Source: Mucidula mucida
Taxonomy: Eukaryota; Basidiomycota; Agaricomycetes; Agaricales; Physalacriaceae
DNA length: 64,000 bases
Reading direction: 5' to 3'
NCBI GenBank assembly: GCA_015501055.1
Contig: JADNYV010000014.1
Span: 1-64,000 of the forward strand
The stretch's first letter is position 1. Each line of letters opens with the position of its first letter. The notes under the pieces were generated by a model, which did not search any database, was not told the origin of the DNA, and saw only the letters and a list, made by a program, of their open reading frames with translations. The position numbers and the translations under genes were made by a program. Below, piece after piece: positions 1 to 12,137 of this stretch.

Positions 1-250
1 AAGTAATAATACTGAAACAACCATGTGTGCTACGAGTGTTGGTGGTGTGTATACAATAGGGAGTCCATGAGGTATTGGCATGTATGATGTCATCCATGTG
101 TTGGGTGTGTGTCCGACATGAGTACGGCTTTGGTAATGAAAAGGAGTATGATGGTGAGAAACAGATGATGAAACAGTCCGTTGGTTGATAAGACAAGCCC
201 CCCATAAGATATGATAAGATTGAAAATGTGAAAATATGGCATTCATAACA
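1..250 (-). repeat. 3' LTR of gypsy element 1, cut by the window edge
   Basis: This stretch matches the distal part of the complete LTRs at 4862-5390, 27154-27683 and 33125-33653. It ends in ...CATAACA at 250, which is the TGTTATG start of the LTR read on the minus strand. A purine-rich tract (AAGGAGGGGGTGA on the minus strand, about 251-264) lies directly upstream of it and fits a polypurine tract. Only about half of the 529 bp LTR is inside the window, so the outer target-site duplication cannot be examined. Confidence 0.9.
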
Positions 251-261
251 TCACCCCCTCC

Positions 262-3200
262 TTAAGCGCAAGTTCCATTCTGCGCCAGAGTCGCTCCATG
301 AGGCTGCAGAGGGTAGCGTGACATCAAGGGGTTCGGTGTAGGCGGTGGCATGGGTCGGAATAGATGGGATGGAAACTGCGACATGGGACTTCAATGCGAG
401 CAAGCGCAGGTGGCTTTGGCTTGTTTGGGTACTGTTGGTGAAAATCGAGATAGCTTCCTCGGCATTCTTGAGATTGCATGCCGGTTCCCATGTCTGTTGT
501 ATGTGCCATAACCCTTCCAGTGAACCTTGTATTGAAAACCCCCGGTACTTCCGGGAATTAACCACTTTCTCAACCTCCCATTCCGGTTCGGCTCCTTCCA
601 GCACAGGTGGTGGACGCGTGTCTCGGGGTTGCGTCGGAAATTGCGGCTCATGATAAGGCGTCAACAGGGCCTCATTGAACACGGGATGAATGCTTTTCCA
701 CGTGTGAGGGATCTGGAGCTTGTAAGAGCTCATCCCAACTTTCTTGATCACTTTGAACGGCCCAAAGCGTTTGTCATCGAGCTTCTTCATTGGTCGGTCC
801 ATACTGAGATTTGTCCCTTCCAGCCATACTTTGTCGCCTTCCTTGTACTCTACTGCCTCTGTCCGCTTCCTGTCATAAAACCGTTTCATGTCCTCCTTTG
901 CCATCTTCAATGCCGACCCCACTTTGTCCCATGTTTTCCTCATGCTGTCGGCAAACTTCTGCACAGTCTCATTTCTCAATGCCGTTTTGGAGCAGTGCCT
1001 TTGTAGGGGTGTCTGCCCATGTCTGCAAAGAACGGAGTGACTTTGGTTGCCGAGTGTACCTGATCATTGTAAACAAATTCGGCAGAGGGTAGCCATTTGT
1101 GCCAGTCGTTCTGATGGTAGTTGACAAATAACCGTAAGAAATGTTCTATCTCTTGGTTTAACCGTTCTGTCTGTCTGTTTGCCTGTGGATGATACGCCGT
1201 TGTAAAGTTTCCTTGTATGCCCAACAACCGGTACAACTCCTTCATAAAACACGAGTGGTATTGTGGACCGCGATCATGTATCATCTGGCGTGGTATCCCA
1301 TGTATGGGGAAAATGCGATCTCGGTAGATGCGGGCCATGCCTTCTGACGTCAGAGTGGTGTGTGTCGGTATGATGCGTAATCGCTTTGTGAAATGCTCCA
1401 CAAACGTGCTGATCGCGTTGTATCCTCTCGATTCCGGCAGCTCTCCAATCATGTCCGTCCCTACTATCTCCCATGGCTCGCTTGGCACATCAATAGGATG
1501 AAGAGGTGCAGCCGGCTTCATGCATGTGACTTGGTGACCTGGCATTTTTGACACCCTTCCACATATTTGCGGACGTCTCGGCTGATTCCGGGCCACCAAT
1601 AGGTGTGTGTGATCAATTTGAGGGTCTTGTATTGTCCCGGATGCCCTGCAAGCTGTGCATCATGATGCATTCCAATAACTCTTCCCCGCAATTCCTTGTC
1701 CTTTGGTATGTAAATACGATCTTTCCACATAATAAGTCCATTTTCCTTCTCTTCCCATCCTTTTTCTTTGTTTTCTAATGCTTTTTGTATGTATCTGTCT
1801 TTGTTTTCTTTTCTTTGTTTGATTTTGTTAAGTAATTTATCCTCCGGTGTATCTACTGTATGTAAAGAAAATTGAATTTGTGAAATAAAAAACTCTGGCT
1901 TGAGCAAAACAATGTTTTCGTTATCTTTTTCCCCCTTCTCAAGGCCTGTCATCCTTGACAAGGCATCAGCTTTTCCCATCGTCCTGCCTGGCTTATGAAT
2001 CATCTGTATGTCATATTCCGCCAACTCCGTAACCCATCGTGCCTGCCTCCAGTTCAACTTCTGCGGCTTCCTGAAGTACTGAAGGTTTTGATGATCGGTA
2101 AAAACCTCCACTGTCTCCTTAGCGCCTAAGAGATATTGCCGCCAGTTGTCGATCAAGTCCATAATAGCCATCATCTCTTTGTCGTAGATCTCATAATTGT
2201 GCTCCACTTCGTTCAGCGCTTGAGACCAAAAAGCTACTGATCTCCATTTTCCGTCAACAAACTGGGAAAGAACCGCCCCGTTTGCATAGTTCAAGGAGTC
2301 CGCCTCAACTCGAAACTTGCCGTCGTTGCGTGGTACGATCAGAACGGGTTCTTCCGTCATCCTCCGTTTTAACTCCTCAAACGCCTCGTGTTGCTCCATG
2401 CCCCAAACCCACTCGCCCTTCCCGGTTAGCGATGTCAATGGCTTCGCTACTCCTGCAAATCCCCGGATGAAACGTCGGTAGAAGTTGCAGAAGCCCAGGA
2501 ATGACTGTACTTCCTTCTTCTTTGTTGGCTCCTTCCATTCCTTCACTACGGCCACTTTTGCTGGATCCATCTTCACTTCTCCTCCTCCAACAATAACCCC
2601 TAAGTAGTCCACAGTATGTGCCTCAAAACTACATTTCTCAGGTTTTAAATACAACTTGTTTACTCGTAATATTTCTAATACCCTGCGTACAATCTGTCTA
2701 TGCTCCTCAAGAGTGTTTGTAAAGATAAGTATATCATCCAGGTAAACTATAACGTGTCCGCCGTCAATCAACTCCTTCAAGATGTGATTCATGAACAATT
2801 AGAACATTGCCGGCGAGTTTGTGAGTCTGAAGAACATAACCAATGGCTTGAACAGCCCCCGGTTTGTTCTAAACGCCGCTTTCCACTCATCACCATCTTT
2901 GATCCAAATGTTATTGTAACCTCATCGGATGTTTATCTTTGTAAACCACTTTGCTCCCTTCAACTTGTCAATAAGCTCCTGGATCAATGGCAAGGGGTAT
3001 TGGTTCTTAATTGTCATGTCGTTCAACTTCCGATAATCCTGTACTCACAACTTCCACCGCAGCTTCCTTTGTCAACACTCTGATTGCCATCACTTTCTCC
3101 TCCGTTGCTTCTCTCTCTCTCCGCTCCGGCATCCATACTCTCAAAATTCCCACTGCTCTCGACACTTCGTCCTCTCTTAGCTGTTGTGCGATCCACTCGG

Positions 3201-3437
3201 GCGTATTTGGCTCAAATCTGTCTTTCACAGGTTTTGGTGGTAAAGTTGTCGATGATATTTTAGATGTTTCAGTACCGTACTGTAAATAGATTCTGCATCT
3301 GACAACCCTTTCCTTGATGACTGCTCCAGCAGGACTGCGTCTACTGCGGGAGCTTCGCAAAACCCAACTCTTTGGCCAACTTCTTCTTCTCCTCGTCGTT
3401 CATTTTGGTCCATAGCCCCCAAATTGTCTGGGATCAA
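262..3437 (-). pseudogene. pol polyprotein remnant (RT, RNase H, integrase, chromodomain) of element 1
   Basis: Reading on the minus strand, an open stretch at 1518-2798 carries the RT palm with YLDD, the RNase H segment (VEADSLNYANGAVLSQF, FTDHQNLQYF) and the integrase HHCC-type zinc finger ending in CQKCQ. The next stretch (976-1599) has the integrase core (VGTDMIGELPES, then the DRGPQYHS motif). The last (to about 262) has the tail and a chromodomain-like segment (WEVEKVVNSRKYRG, then TWEPACNLKNAEEAI), shifted out of frame near 510-540. The protease and the N-terminal part of RT are deleted relative to element 2. The chromodomain assigns it to the chromovirus branch of Ty3/gypsy elements. 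Confidence 0.9.
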
Positions 3438-4263
3438 CCCTTCTTAGGACAGAACCTGCTGACATGGCCATGTTTGCCACAGCTAAAGCAAAGTCCTCTT
3501 TGACGTGCATTGTCGATGTCCATTGGCCTGCCGGCTCCTCCATAGGTAACGCCGGTGGCATCTCGTTGTGTGATTGGTGTCAGGGGTGGGTTCGTAGGAT
3601 TGGCTCTTGATATAGCCACCTGCGGAGCTTGGGGCCGGGACTGCATGCCGGGCCTTTTGCTGCCATCCGCCTTCTTTACAACTGATCGATCTGGATGATC
3701 TGTGTCTTCCAATCCTTGTATTTCTCCGGCAACCCATCTCGGCTGCCATAGATCTAATCAATGATCTTCTCGTTGATGTTGGTCTCGAGAAGTCACACGA
3801 CATATGCATCATCCTTTGAATATTCTGCCTGAGTGAGCAGAACCTCGAACTTCTGGAAAAAATCTTAAGCGGTGTCTTGCCCCTGGCGCAACCGCTCGAT
3901 CTGGTCTTGCGCATCTTGCGCGAGGTTGGAATCCACAAATTGCTCCTTCAGATGCTCCTTGAACTCCATCCAGGAGACTGTCTATTCCTCTTCTTCCTCG
4001 TCAAAGTTCTGATCCGTGTAGTTCTGGACCCATGCATTGACGTGATCCCCTCGGATGTAGGAGAGAACAACATCAATCCTTTCGGAGTCAGATGTGAGGT
4101 TGTTCTTCTTGTCACGGATGTATATGAACATTGATCGCCACCAGCTCTTGTACTTGGCCTTGTTCCCATCATAGTCATAAGGCTTGTTGACAAGGGATTG
4201 ACCTTTGGGTTTGACATCAGCGTGATAAGCGTGATGAGCGGGCTCGGGTGCTTCGTTGGACAT
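3438..4263 (-). pseudogene. gag remnant of element 1
   Basis: The gag starts at an ATG at 4263 (MSNEAPEPAHH...) and contains the conserved KYKSWWR segment. It ends with a CCHC zinc knuckle, CFSCGKHGHVSRFC, near 3440-3480. The reading frame is interrupted by TAG where element 2 has TGG (near 3982), by TAA where element 2 has CAA (near 3868), and by TAA near the middle linker (about 3680). All are C-to-T or G-to-A changes relative to the sister copy. Gag packages element RNA in the cytoplasm; this copy is inactive. Confidence 0.88.
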
Positions 4264-4861
4264 GGTGAATCGGGGTGATGAGATCGGAGAGTGAAAGGGT
4301 GAAAGTGGGGATATGGGTAATGCAGATTTGGATGAAAGGGGTGAGGGAATAGAGGTTCGGATGAATAAGGGGGAATCGCCTAGATCTGAAATAGAATCCA
4401 GGACTTGGTAGGGTGGAGAATGATGGTGTGTATCGTAAGGTAAGTAAAGTAGGTAGGTATTGTAACTGTCTACGCTATTTTACCGACTACTGACTATGTA
4501 TCTACGGAGCCCAAGAGCTCATCACAAGTTCGCAATTGCCCAGCCGACGTCCCTCTGGTGTGAGGTAAGCCAAAGTTTTCCTGGGAACGGGGGTTGACCC
4601 GTAAACAGCGCCCACTGAAGTGCAACTGCCAAAAGTTCGTTCTTGTGAGAGCGGCTACTTCCAGCACCCAAGGCAGTTATCTCTAACTGTTAGCCGGCGC
4701 TACTGGGACCAATACACATGTATGCGGACGTGCGCTGGGATTAGGATTCCGTCAATCTGTAAACAGGAAAGGGGATGGGGGAATGTGTGATGATCAAACA
4801 GCGAAGTGCTGATCGACGATCAGGGATGTGTGGTAGGTGGTAGAAGTTAGTTCCAATCTTC

Positions 4862-5390
4862 TGTTAGCGACTGACTAAGCCACGAGACTCAACCAGGTAC
4901 CACAGCAAGAACTGAAAGAGAAAGTGTTTGCGTTCGTAAGACTAGGCTAGGCCAGGTGTATAAACGAGATTGGAACTAAAGTACAATGATACTACACTAC
5001 TGCTTATATACTAGTAAGTCTGTGTTTGGGACTCCTTGTCCATACGCGTTTCCACTAGGGATGCTCCGCGCCCTTGACCCAGTGTTGTATGCTACTAGTC
5101 CGTGAAACCATTAAATACGAGTGGTAACTGCATGTAAGTAATAATACTGAAACAACCATGTGTACTACGAGTGTCGGCGGTGTGTATACAATAGGGAGTC
5201 CATGAGGTATCGGCATGTATGATGTCATCCATGTGTTGGGTGTGTGTCCAACATGAGTACGGCTTTGGTAATGAAAAGGAGTGTGATTGGTGACAAAACA
5301 GATGATGAAACAGTCTGTTGGTTGATAAGACAAGGCCCCCGATAAGATATGATAAGATGTGAAAATGTGAAAATATGGCGATTCATAACA
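4862..5390 (-). repeat. 5' LTR of gypsy element 1
   Basis: 529 bp, bounded by TGTTAG...CATAACA on the plus strand (TGTTATG...CTAACA on the element strand). It is collinear and nearly identical with the LTRs of element 2. Its right edge is followed by GGAGT and then immediately by the MITE at 5396. Confidence 0.93.
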
Positions 5391-5395
5391 GGAGT

Positions 5396-5641
5396 ACTGT
5401 AGTGTTTCGACCGCAAATTCACATAACGGGTCACGGGGGTCTTTGAAGTGAAGCTATATATACATCATAACGGGTCACGGACCACTTTGGTCAGGCACGA
5501 GCCTCCAAATAAGGAAATTTCAGGTCCCGCTATAAGCGGAACTGTCCAAAAAAGGCAATTTAAGGGTCTGTGAAGCTGTTCGCTGTAACTTCAGACCATA
5601 ATGGGTCACAGGCTGTGAAGTTACGGTCGAAACGCTACAGT
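5396..5641. mobile_element. MITE with about 30 bp imperfect terminal inverted repeats
   Basis: The left end reads ACTGTAGTGTTTCGACCG and the right end is its inverted counterpart (CGGTCGAAACGCTACAGT), with further pairing up to TTCAC. The element is flanked by AGT on both sides (5393-5395 and 5642-5644), although a TA duplication one base inward is equally compatible. The inside has no coding capacity and contains three copies of a motif close to CATAACGGGTCACGG (about 5421, 5466 and 5597). It looks like a short non-autonomous DNA transposon. The family cannot be assigned from sequence alone. Confidence 0.75.
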
Positions 5642-5715
5642 AGTGAGTGAGTGACTGATACTGGTTGTAATGACAACTCAGCTGGGGCCTCTGTTGAGGT
5701 ATTCACTCTCTGTGC

Positions 5716-6060
5716 TTAAGCTGTGCAGCTTTGCTCTAAGCAATGTTGGGTACCGGCAAAGTCTTCTGAGTTGAGGTAGACTTTTTGACCATTTCTTGTG
5801 GGGATGTACCAGGATTCTTTGATGTCATTGAAGTAGGTTTTGTCCCAGTCACCGGCGGGGTTGATGATCCAGTGGTTTCTGTTGGTTTTGTTAAAGATGA
5901 TATCGGAAGGAAGCAAGAGTAGCTGAGCATTAGCGGAGAAGCGCACAATGGTGATGATAAAATGGACTGGGGTGGGGGCAACAGAATAGAGGCAATTTGT
6001 GATAAACATCTTATATTGACGATAAACCGTTTGGGCCTGACACATGACCAAGCCGCCAAA
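5716..6060 (-). other. Short unidentified open frame or gene relic
   Basis: An open frame of about 111 codons contains a stretch (NHWIINPAGDWDKTYFND, then SWYIPTRNGQKVYLNSEDF) with ordinary amino-acid composition and regular spacing. It looks more like a real protein fragment than noise. I do not recognise it. There is no convincing start context, partner exon or neighbour that suggests a role. The rest of 5642-6966 shows no gene that I can support; 6700-6966 is probably the promoter side of the downstream remodeller gene. Confidence 0.25.
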
Positions 6061-6966
6061 TGTACTGAATGCAGACTTGTATTATATTCCCCTTCAATTT
6101 TTGCCTCAGCACTTGCACTGCTAGGTGTGTATATATCTCTTACTGATGCCTCTACAAGTTAAAGACCATCTGTAGACTGTAACCCACAAGTAAGGTGTTC
6201 ACCTCAAAATCACTAAATCAGCCTTGTTCTCGACCTATCCCACTCAGTTTGCAGCTGATTTCCTTCAAGTTTTTTTTGTACAACTATAGAAGACATGTAT
6301 CAGAATATATTTCACGACAAACTGCACCTTGTTTAAGGCACAATTGACAGGAAACAGCATATTTTCATGCAAAGGCACACCAAAAGACAACATAGTACCT
6401 TGTATCTTGAGTTTTGCAGACTGGCAGCAGCAATGCAGATTTGTCAACTCTTTTGTTTATCGCTTGTTGTGTGGGCCGTCTGGCAGCTATAAACAATGCA
6501 CTGGTCCGGGTGTTGCTCATGGAATGCAAGACATCTACATATGGAACACAAGACATCTACATGAAACACATTGTAATGGTGTAGTACAATGGTCAAAGAG
6601 AGCAAAAAATAAGCATAAGTGCTCACCCCCCCTTGTTTGATGGCAACCGTGATGGGAAAGTCCGAGTGGCGCGTCCGGCGCGCCTCAATTACGGTAGTCG
6701 CACAAACAAGATGTAGAAAGGAGTTTGAGTTGAAGTTTTATTCATGAAAGTTACCGTAATCTTGATGCACGCCGCCGTCGCGCCCAGTGTCCTGCTCATT
6801 TAATCAACGTTCCTCGAAGCTACTCGGAGTCGTTGCCTCTTTGGTCTGTGGCTGTGTGAACAATGGGTTTCTGCTGAGTCATCCTATTTGGAAGTGTTTC
6901 AACCAGCCACCTTCGAGACCAGCAAGTCGAGTGACGCGCGAGATTTCAACGGCGCGTGGGTCGAAA

Positions 6967-9900
6967 ATGTCCGCTCCGATGGTGGGCAATGGGATGCCGT
7001 CGAATATGCAGCAACAGCGACCGCCGGCGATGCCCAATCATCAGCAGCTACAGGGTGTCATCCAGGTGCGTGCAGGTCTCCTCGCAGCAGGCAATACACT
7101 AAACGCAGTATGATCAGCGTATAAATTACCTCAAGGCCCATCCAGACCATGAGAAACATCCAGGAGAGACCGAGCAGCTCATGAACTACATCAAGGTTCT
7201 ATCTACCGCCCAAGGCGAGTTCCCGCCTTTGCGGTTCTTAACGATACTGACAGTGTGTAGCCCAACGAAATCAGGCCGCCCAGCATAGCGCCCTCCCGCC
7301 CGCCATGAATGGAGGCGGCGCGACGAGCACGACCTTTGCCACGGAGCATATCGAGGTCCTCCGCGCGCAAATTCAAGCATTCAAACTCCTCGGACGCCAT
7401 CTCCCAGTTCCCGAAAACATCCAGCACGCTATGCAGCTCAAGACGGTCGGCATGGCTGATCTCGAAAAGCAGCTGCAAGTTCCGGACGTGACTTCACGCG
7501 TTGTCGACAATGTCGTCAAAGTTGTAAAGGCTGAATCCGAGGCGCCCTCCGCCGACCCAGCGATGATAGAGGTCGACGACGACGTGGAGATTGACCCAGC
7601 AGACCTCCCCAAGGGCCCTTTCCTAGAAGACGATGTCAATTCCGGCATATATCCCTACAACGCATACCGACATCCATTTTCCCTCCTCGAACGCAAGCCA
7701 GACGGCGACCCCGCCATGTTCGCAACCCGTCTGCAGCGTCTCCTCGTGCCTACCATAATGCCCGCAGGACTAGACGCCCACCAAATTCTCGCCGAACGGG
7801 ACCGCTTCATTGAGGCTCGCATGCAGCAGCGCATACGCGAGCTCGAAGCTTTACCATCTACCATGGGCGACGGTGGACTAGTGGACGGTGATGCTCTCAT
7901 GGACGAGGACCCATCTCTCCTTCACACCTCACACGGCAAACTTCGTGCTCTTATAGAGCTCAAGTCGCTGCGCCTCATCGAAAAACAGCGATATATGCGT
8001 AGTACTGTTGCTGAAAAGCTCGTTCATGGTTCGCATCTACCTCTTAATCGCGCCGACTTCCGGAGAACAAGAAAGCCAACTATCCGAGATGTGCGCCAAA
8101 CGGAAATGATTGAACGGAAACAGAGGACGGAGCGGGAACGACGCGCAAAGCACAAACACGTCGAGCAGCTCACTGTTATAATCAACCATGGACGCGAGGT
8201 CGTCGGCGTAAACCGCGCTGCACAGGATCGCGTACTTCGTATTGGAAAGGCCGTTCTTAATTATCACGCCCATACCGAGAAGGAGGAGCAGAAGAGAATT
8301 GAGAGGATCTCCAAGGAGCGTCTGAAGGCCCTCAAGGCCGACGATGAAGAGGCCTACATGAAGCTCATCGACACAGCCAAGGATACCCGTATTACCCACC
8401 TTCTCCGGCAAACCGATGGCTACCTCGACTCCCTCGCACAAGCTGTCGTCGCGCAGCAAAACGAGGGAGGCCCACAGGAGCACTTTCAATTCGACGTGGA
8501 AGATGGTCCTGCGAACGAGGCTACATTTGGTGCCCAAATCATGGAAGACGCTCAGACTGACAAGACCAAAGTCGACTATTACTCTGTTGCTCATCGTATC
8601 TCCGAGAAGATTACGAAGCAGCCTAGTATACTCGTCGGTGGTACTCTCAAGGATTACCAAATTAAGGGATTACAGTGGATGGTCAGCTTGTACAACAATC
8701 GTCTTAATGGTATCTTGGCCGACGAGATGGTGAGTCTTTCAAAACTGTCCTATTAAAACCGTTCTTTAACCTGGTCGTTGACATTTTCTTAGGGTCTCGG
8801 AAAGACTATCCAAACCATTTCGCTTATTTCCTTCCTCATCGAAACCAAGCGCCAGAAAGGACCTTACCTCGTCATCGTGCCGTTGTCAACAATGACCAAC
8901 TGGTCGGGCGAGTTCGCCAAATGGGCGCCTGCAATCAAGCTCGTGGCATACAAAGGTAACCCGGCGCAGCGACGAGCGCTGCAGGGTGACCTTCGAGTCG
9001 GCTACTTCCAGGTTCTTTTGACGACGTACGAATACATCATCAAGGATCGCCCTGTTCTGAGCAAGCTTAAATGGGTACACATGATCATTGGTAACTACAA
9101 TCTTCTGTTTGCGTTTCACCGTGCTTATATGCGTCGTAGATGAGGGTCATCGTATGAAGAACACACAATCTAAACTTTCACAGACCCTCTCCACCTACTA
9201 CCACTCCCGCTATCGTCTCATTCTTACTGGTACTCCTTTGCAGAACAACCTCCCCGAGCTGTGGTCACTACTCAACTTCGTTCTCCCAAAAATCTTCAAC
9301 TCTGTGAAGTCGTTCGATGAATGGTTCAACACACCGTTTGCCAACGCTGGAACTGGCGACAAAATCGAGTTGAACGAAGAAGAGGCGCTCCTAATTATCC
9401 GACGCTTGCACAAGGTGCTCCGGCCGTTCCTGTTGCGGCGGTTGAAGAAGGATGTAGAGAGCGAGCTGCCGGACAAGGTTGAAAAGGTGATCAAGGTCCG
9501 GATGAGTGGGCTGCAGAGCCAGTTGTACAAGCAGATGAAGAAGTACAAGATGATCGCGGACGGAAACGACAAGACTGGGTATGATGGCTTGTTTCTTGTC
9601 CTGGGCACTGGCTGACTTGTTCGTCAGAAAATCGGGAGGTGTGAAAGGTCTTAGTAACGAGCTCATGCAGCTGCGAAAGATCTGTCAGCATCCTTTCCTC
9701 TTTGAGAGCGTCGAGGACAAAGTCAGCCCTAGTGGTTTGATCGACGAGAAGTTGATACGCACGTCTGGCAAGATTGAGCTTCTCAGTCGTGTGTTGCCCA
9801 AATTCTTCGCTACGGATCATCGAGTGCGTTGTCTGTTGTGTCCACTCCAAGGAAGCTAATCTTTCAAAGGTCCTGATCTTCTTCCAAATGACAAAAGTTA

Positions 9901-11750
9901 TGGATATCATGGAAGACTTTTTGAAAATGATGAACTGGAAGTATCTGCGTCTGGACGGTGGCACGAAGACTGAGGAGCGTGCGTCATTTGTGCAGCTGTT
10001 CAATGCGAAGAATTCGGAATATATGGTTTTCATCCTGTCCACTCGAGCCGGTGGTTTGGGTCTTAACTTGCAGACAGCTGATACTGTGGTTATGTATGTC
10101 TCTTCCTTCTTCTCGAAATACTCGGTTCTCATGATCTTCGCAGCTTCGACAGTGATTGGTATGCTAACAATTGACGTGGCATGTCGAATTAGACTAACGT
10201 TTATATTAGGAATCCTCATGCGGATCTTCAAGCACAAGATCGTGCGCATCGTATCGGCCAGACGCGTGCTGTTCTCATTTTGCGGTTCATTACCGAGAAG
10301 AGTGTCGAGGAAGCTATGTATCAGCGTGCCCGTTATAAGCTTGATATCGACGACAAGGTCATTCAAGCTGGTCGTTTTGACAACAAGTCTACACAGGAGG
10401 AGCAGGAGGAGTTTTTGGTATGCTAGTCTTCTTACTACAAGGCTTCTTGCTAACGCATAGATAGCGCTCTATTCTCGAGGCAGACCAGGAGGAGGAGAAC
10501 GAGGAGGCTGGCGATATGAACGACGAAGAGCTGAATGCTCTTATTGCGCGCAGCGAAGAAGAGTCCGAGATTTTCCGGAAGATGGACACAAAGCGCGAGC
10601 GTGATCTCGCGGAGAGTTGGCGTCTGGCCGGACATCGCGGCAAGCCGCCGCCGCCGCTTATACAGATCGAGGAATTGCCAGAGTGCTATCAGGTCGATGA
10701 GCCGTTTGAGATCAAGGAGCCGGAGGAGGTTGTGGAAGGCCGTGGGCAGCGGCGGAGGAATGTGGTCAGCTACTCTGACAATCTCAGCGACGATGCTTGG
10801 GCAAGGGTACGTTCGTTCATGTATTTCTTCAGATAGTTGGGCTGACTTTCTTTCAGGCATTAGAAGACGGCGATGATATCGAGGAGATTCTGGAGCGACC
10901 GCGGAGGAAACGCGTGGCTACGAGTAAATTCATGGAAGATTCAAATCGGGGGACGCCTGTATCTGACGTGGAGATGTCGCGTCCGTCGCGTAAGGGCCGG
11001 AAGGGCAAGGGCAAGGCTGCAGAATACGACCCGCCGGCGAATGGGAAGCGAAAACGGCCTGGGCAGAAGTCCCATTCGGTAACACCTTCCATAGCTGGTG
11101 ACGATGATGATGACGATCGGGTTGCGGTATGTTGGTTTCTGTGTCGTCTTGCATTTTTCTGACAATCTCCTTAGAAACGCCAACGCAAGGCCAGAGTTCC
11201 GGATATGAGTGCTAATATTCGAGAGAGGATGAAGAGCGCGTTTGAAGAGTGCTATCAGGCCGTGTTTGACTGCGAAGACACGGATGGCCGCCAACGGCGA
11301 CAGCTCTTCTTGACTCTGCCCGCCAAAAAGGTGAGCGACCTTTTCCCTTGACTTTTTACTCCAATTTTGACTGTTGTGAAGATCTACCCGGACTACTATC
11401 AGCTCATCAAGCAACCCATCTCGATGCAGCAGATCCAGAAGCGGAGCGCGGGGACATATTACAAGACGGTGCAGCAGTATAGGGAGGACTGGAAGCTGAT
11501 GTTCAATAATGCGCGGACGTATAATCAGGAGGGGTCGTGGGTGTACACGGACGCGGAGGAGATGGAGAAGGTGTTTGACGCGACGTATGAGAGGGCGATG
11601 CGGAGCGCGGGACTGTTGGGTGGTGGCGGAGGGGAGGTGGCAGAGGAGCGGCCTGTGGTGGGAAGGTCGAGGAGTGCGGGGCGTAAGCGGGTGATGAGCG
11701 ATGATGAGGGGGATGATCCCGAGTATTTGACGCCTAGTGATGATGATTAG
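6967..11750 (+). CDS. SNF2/STH1-type chromatin-remodelling ATPase with bromodomain
   Basis: This is the catalytic subunit of a SWI/SNF or RSC type complex, a nuclear ATP-driven nucleosome remodeller. Thirteen exons can be placed: 6967-7065, 7109-7214, 7261-8730, 8793-9090, 9140-9578, 9628-9823, 9870-10093, 10144-10158, 10211-10417, 10465-10806, 10857-11126, 11175-11330 and 11382-11750. They total 4191 nt (1396 aa). Domains in order: a QLQ-like segment (about residues 90-125), an HSA helix rich in Arg/Lys (about 340-420), the SNF2 ATPase with GLGKT (Walker A, split by intron 3) and DEGH (Walker B, formed across intron 4), helicase C with [12 protein letters not shown] and HRIGQ, a SnAC-like [11 protein letters not shown] segment, a basic/acidic linker, and a C-terminal bromodomain with [12 protein letters not shown]. 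Introns are 43-62 bp. Intron 2 appears to be GC-AG, and exon 8 is only 15 nt. The C-terminal bromodomain separates it from ISWI and CHD. Whether it is the SNF2 or STH1 orthologue needs phylogeny. Confidence 0.95.
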
Positions 11751-12137
11751 GCTGGTTGCTTTTTTTTCGTTCTTGTGTTTTTTTTTTCGTTGTGGTTGTT
11801 ATGCAACTTGTAATTTGATTATGCGAGTCACATTGGTTCGCTGTGTGAATAGATACTGAAGGCTTTCTTCGATATTGGCTGGACAGCTGGCCTACTACAA
11901 AACGAGAGATGTATCGCATTATTGTCATTGAAGAAGGTGGCAATAAGGGTACGCCTACCCAGACCATTGCTCAAAGGGCCAAGGATACAACTCTTCATCG
12001 TGGCGCAAGGGGCCTTCTTCTATCACTGTCTCGATGACGGATTGCCGCTTGCCCTTGGACGCCCACGTGATGCACTTGAACCTGTTTGACGATCAGGTTC
12101 AGTCTTTTTCCTCACTTGTTCCAGCATCGACTCGGAC
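11751..12137. other. Intergenic region after the remodeller gene
   Basis: It begins with T-rich runs that fit the 3' untranslated region of the remodeller gene. No gene is supported. A weak upstream region of the first kinase-like copy may lie at its right end. Confidence 0.5.

Larger units (their letters stand above)
1..5390 (-). mobile_element. Ty3/gypsy chromovirus-type LTR retrotransposon, element 1 (decayed)
   Basis: On the minus strand the order is 5' LTR (4862-5390), leader, gag with a zinc knuckle, then pol with RT, RNase H, integrase and chromodomain, then 3' LTR (1-250, truncated by the window). The RT catalytic YLDD is intact, as are the integrase zinc-binding Cys pair and the core. 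Compared with element 2 (27154-33653), about 840 bp are missing near 3040, where the end of gag joins directly to the middle of RT. This removes the aspartic protease and the RT start. Several in-frame stops and frameshifts break gag and the chromodomain. It cannot be autonomous. Confidence 0.93.

Noticed and set aside
8037..8660. 207-codon minus-strand frame inside the SNF2-type gene
   Set aside because: It lies antisense to a conserved HSA/ATPase exon and has no start context or homology.
9491..10366. 291-codon minus-strand frame over the SNF2 helicase C exons
   Set aside because: It spans introns of the real gene and is antisense to conserved motifs.
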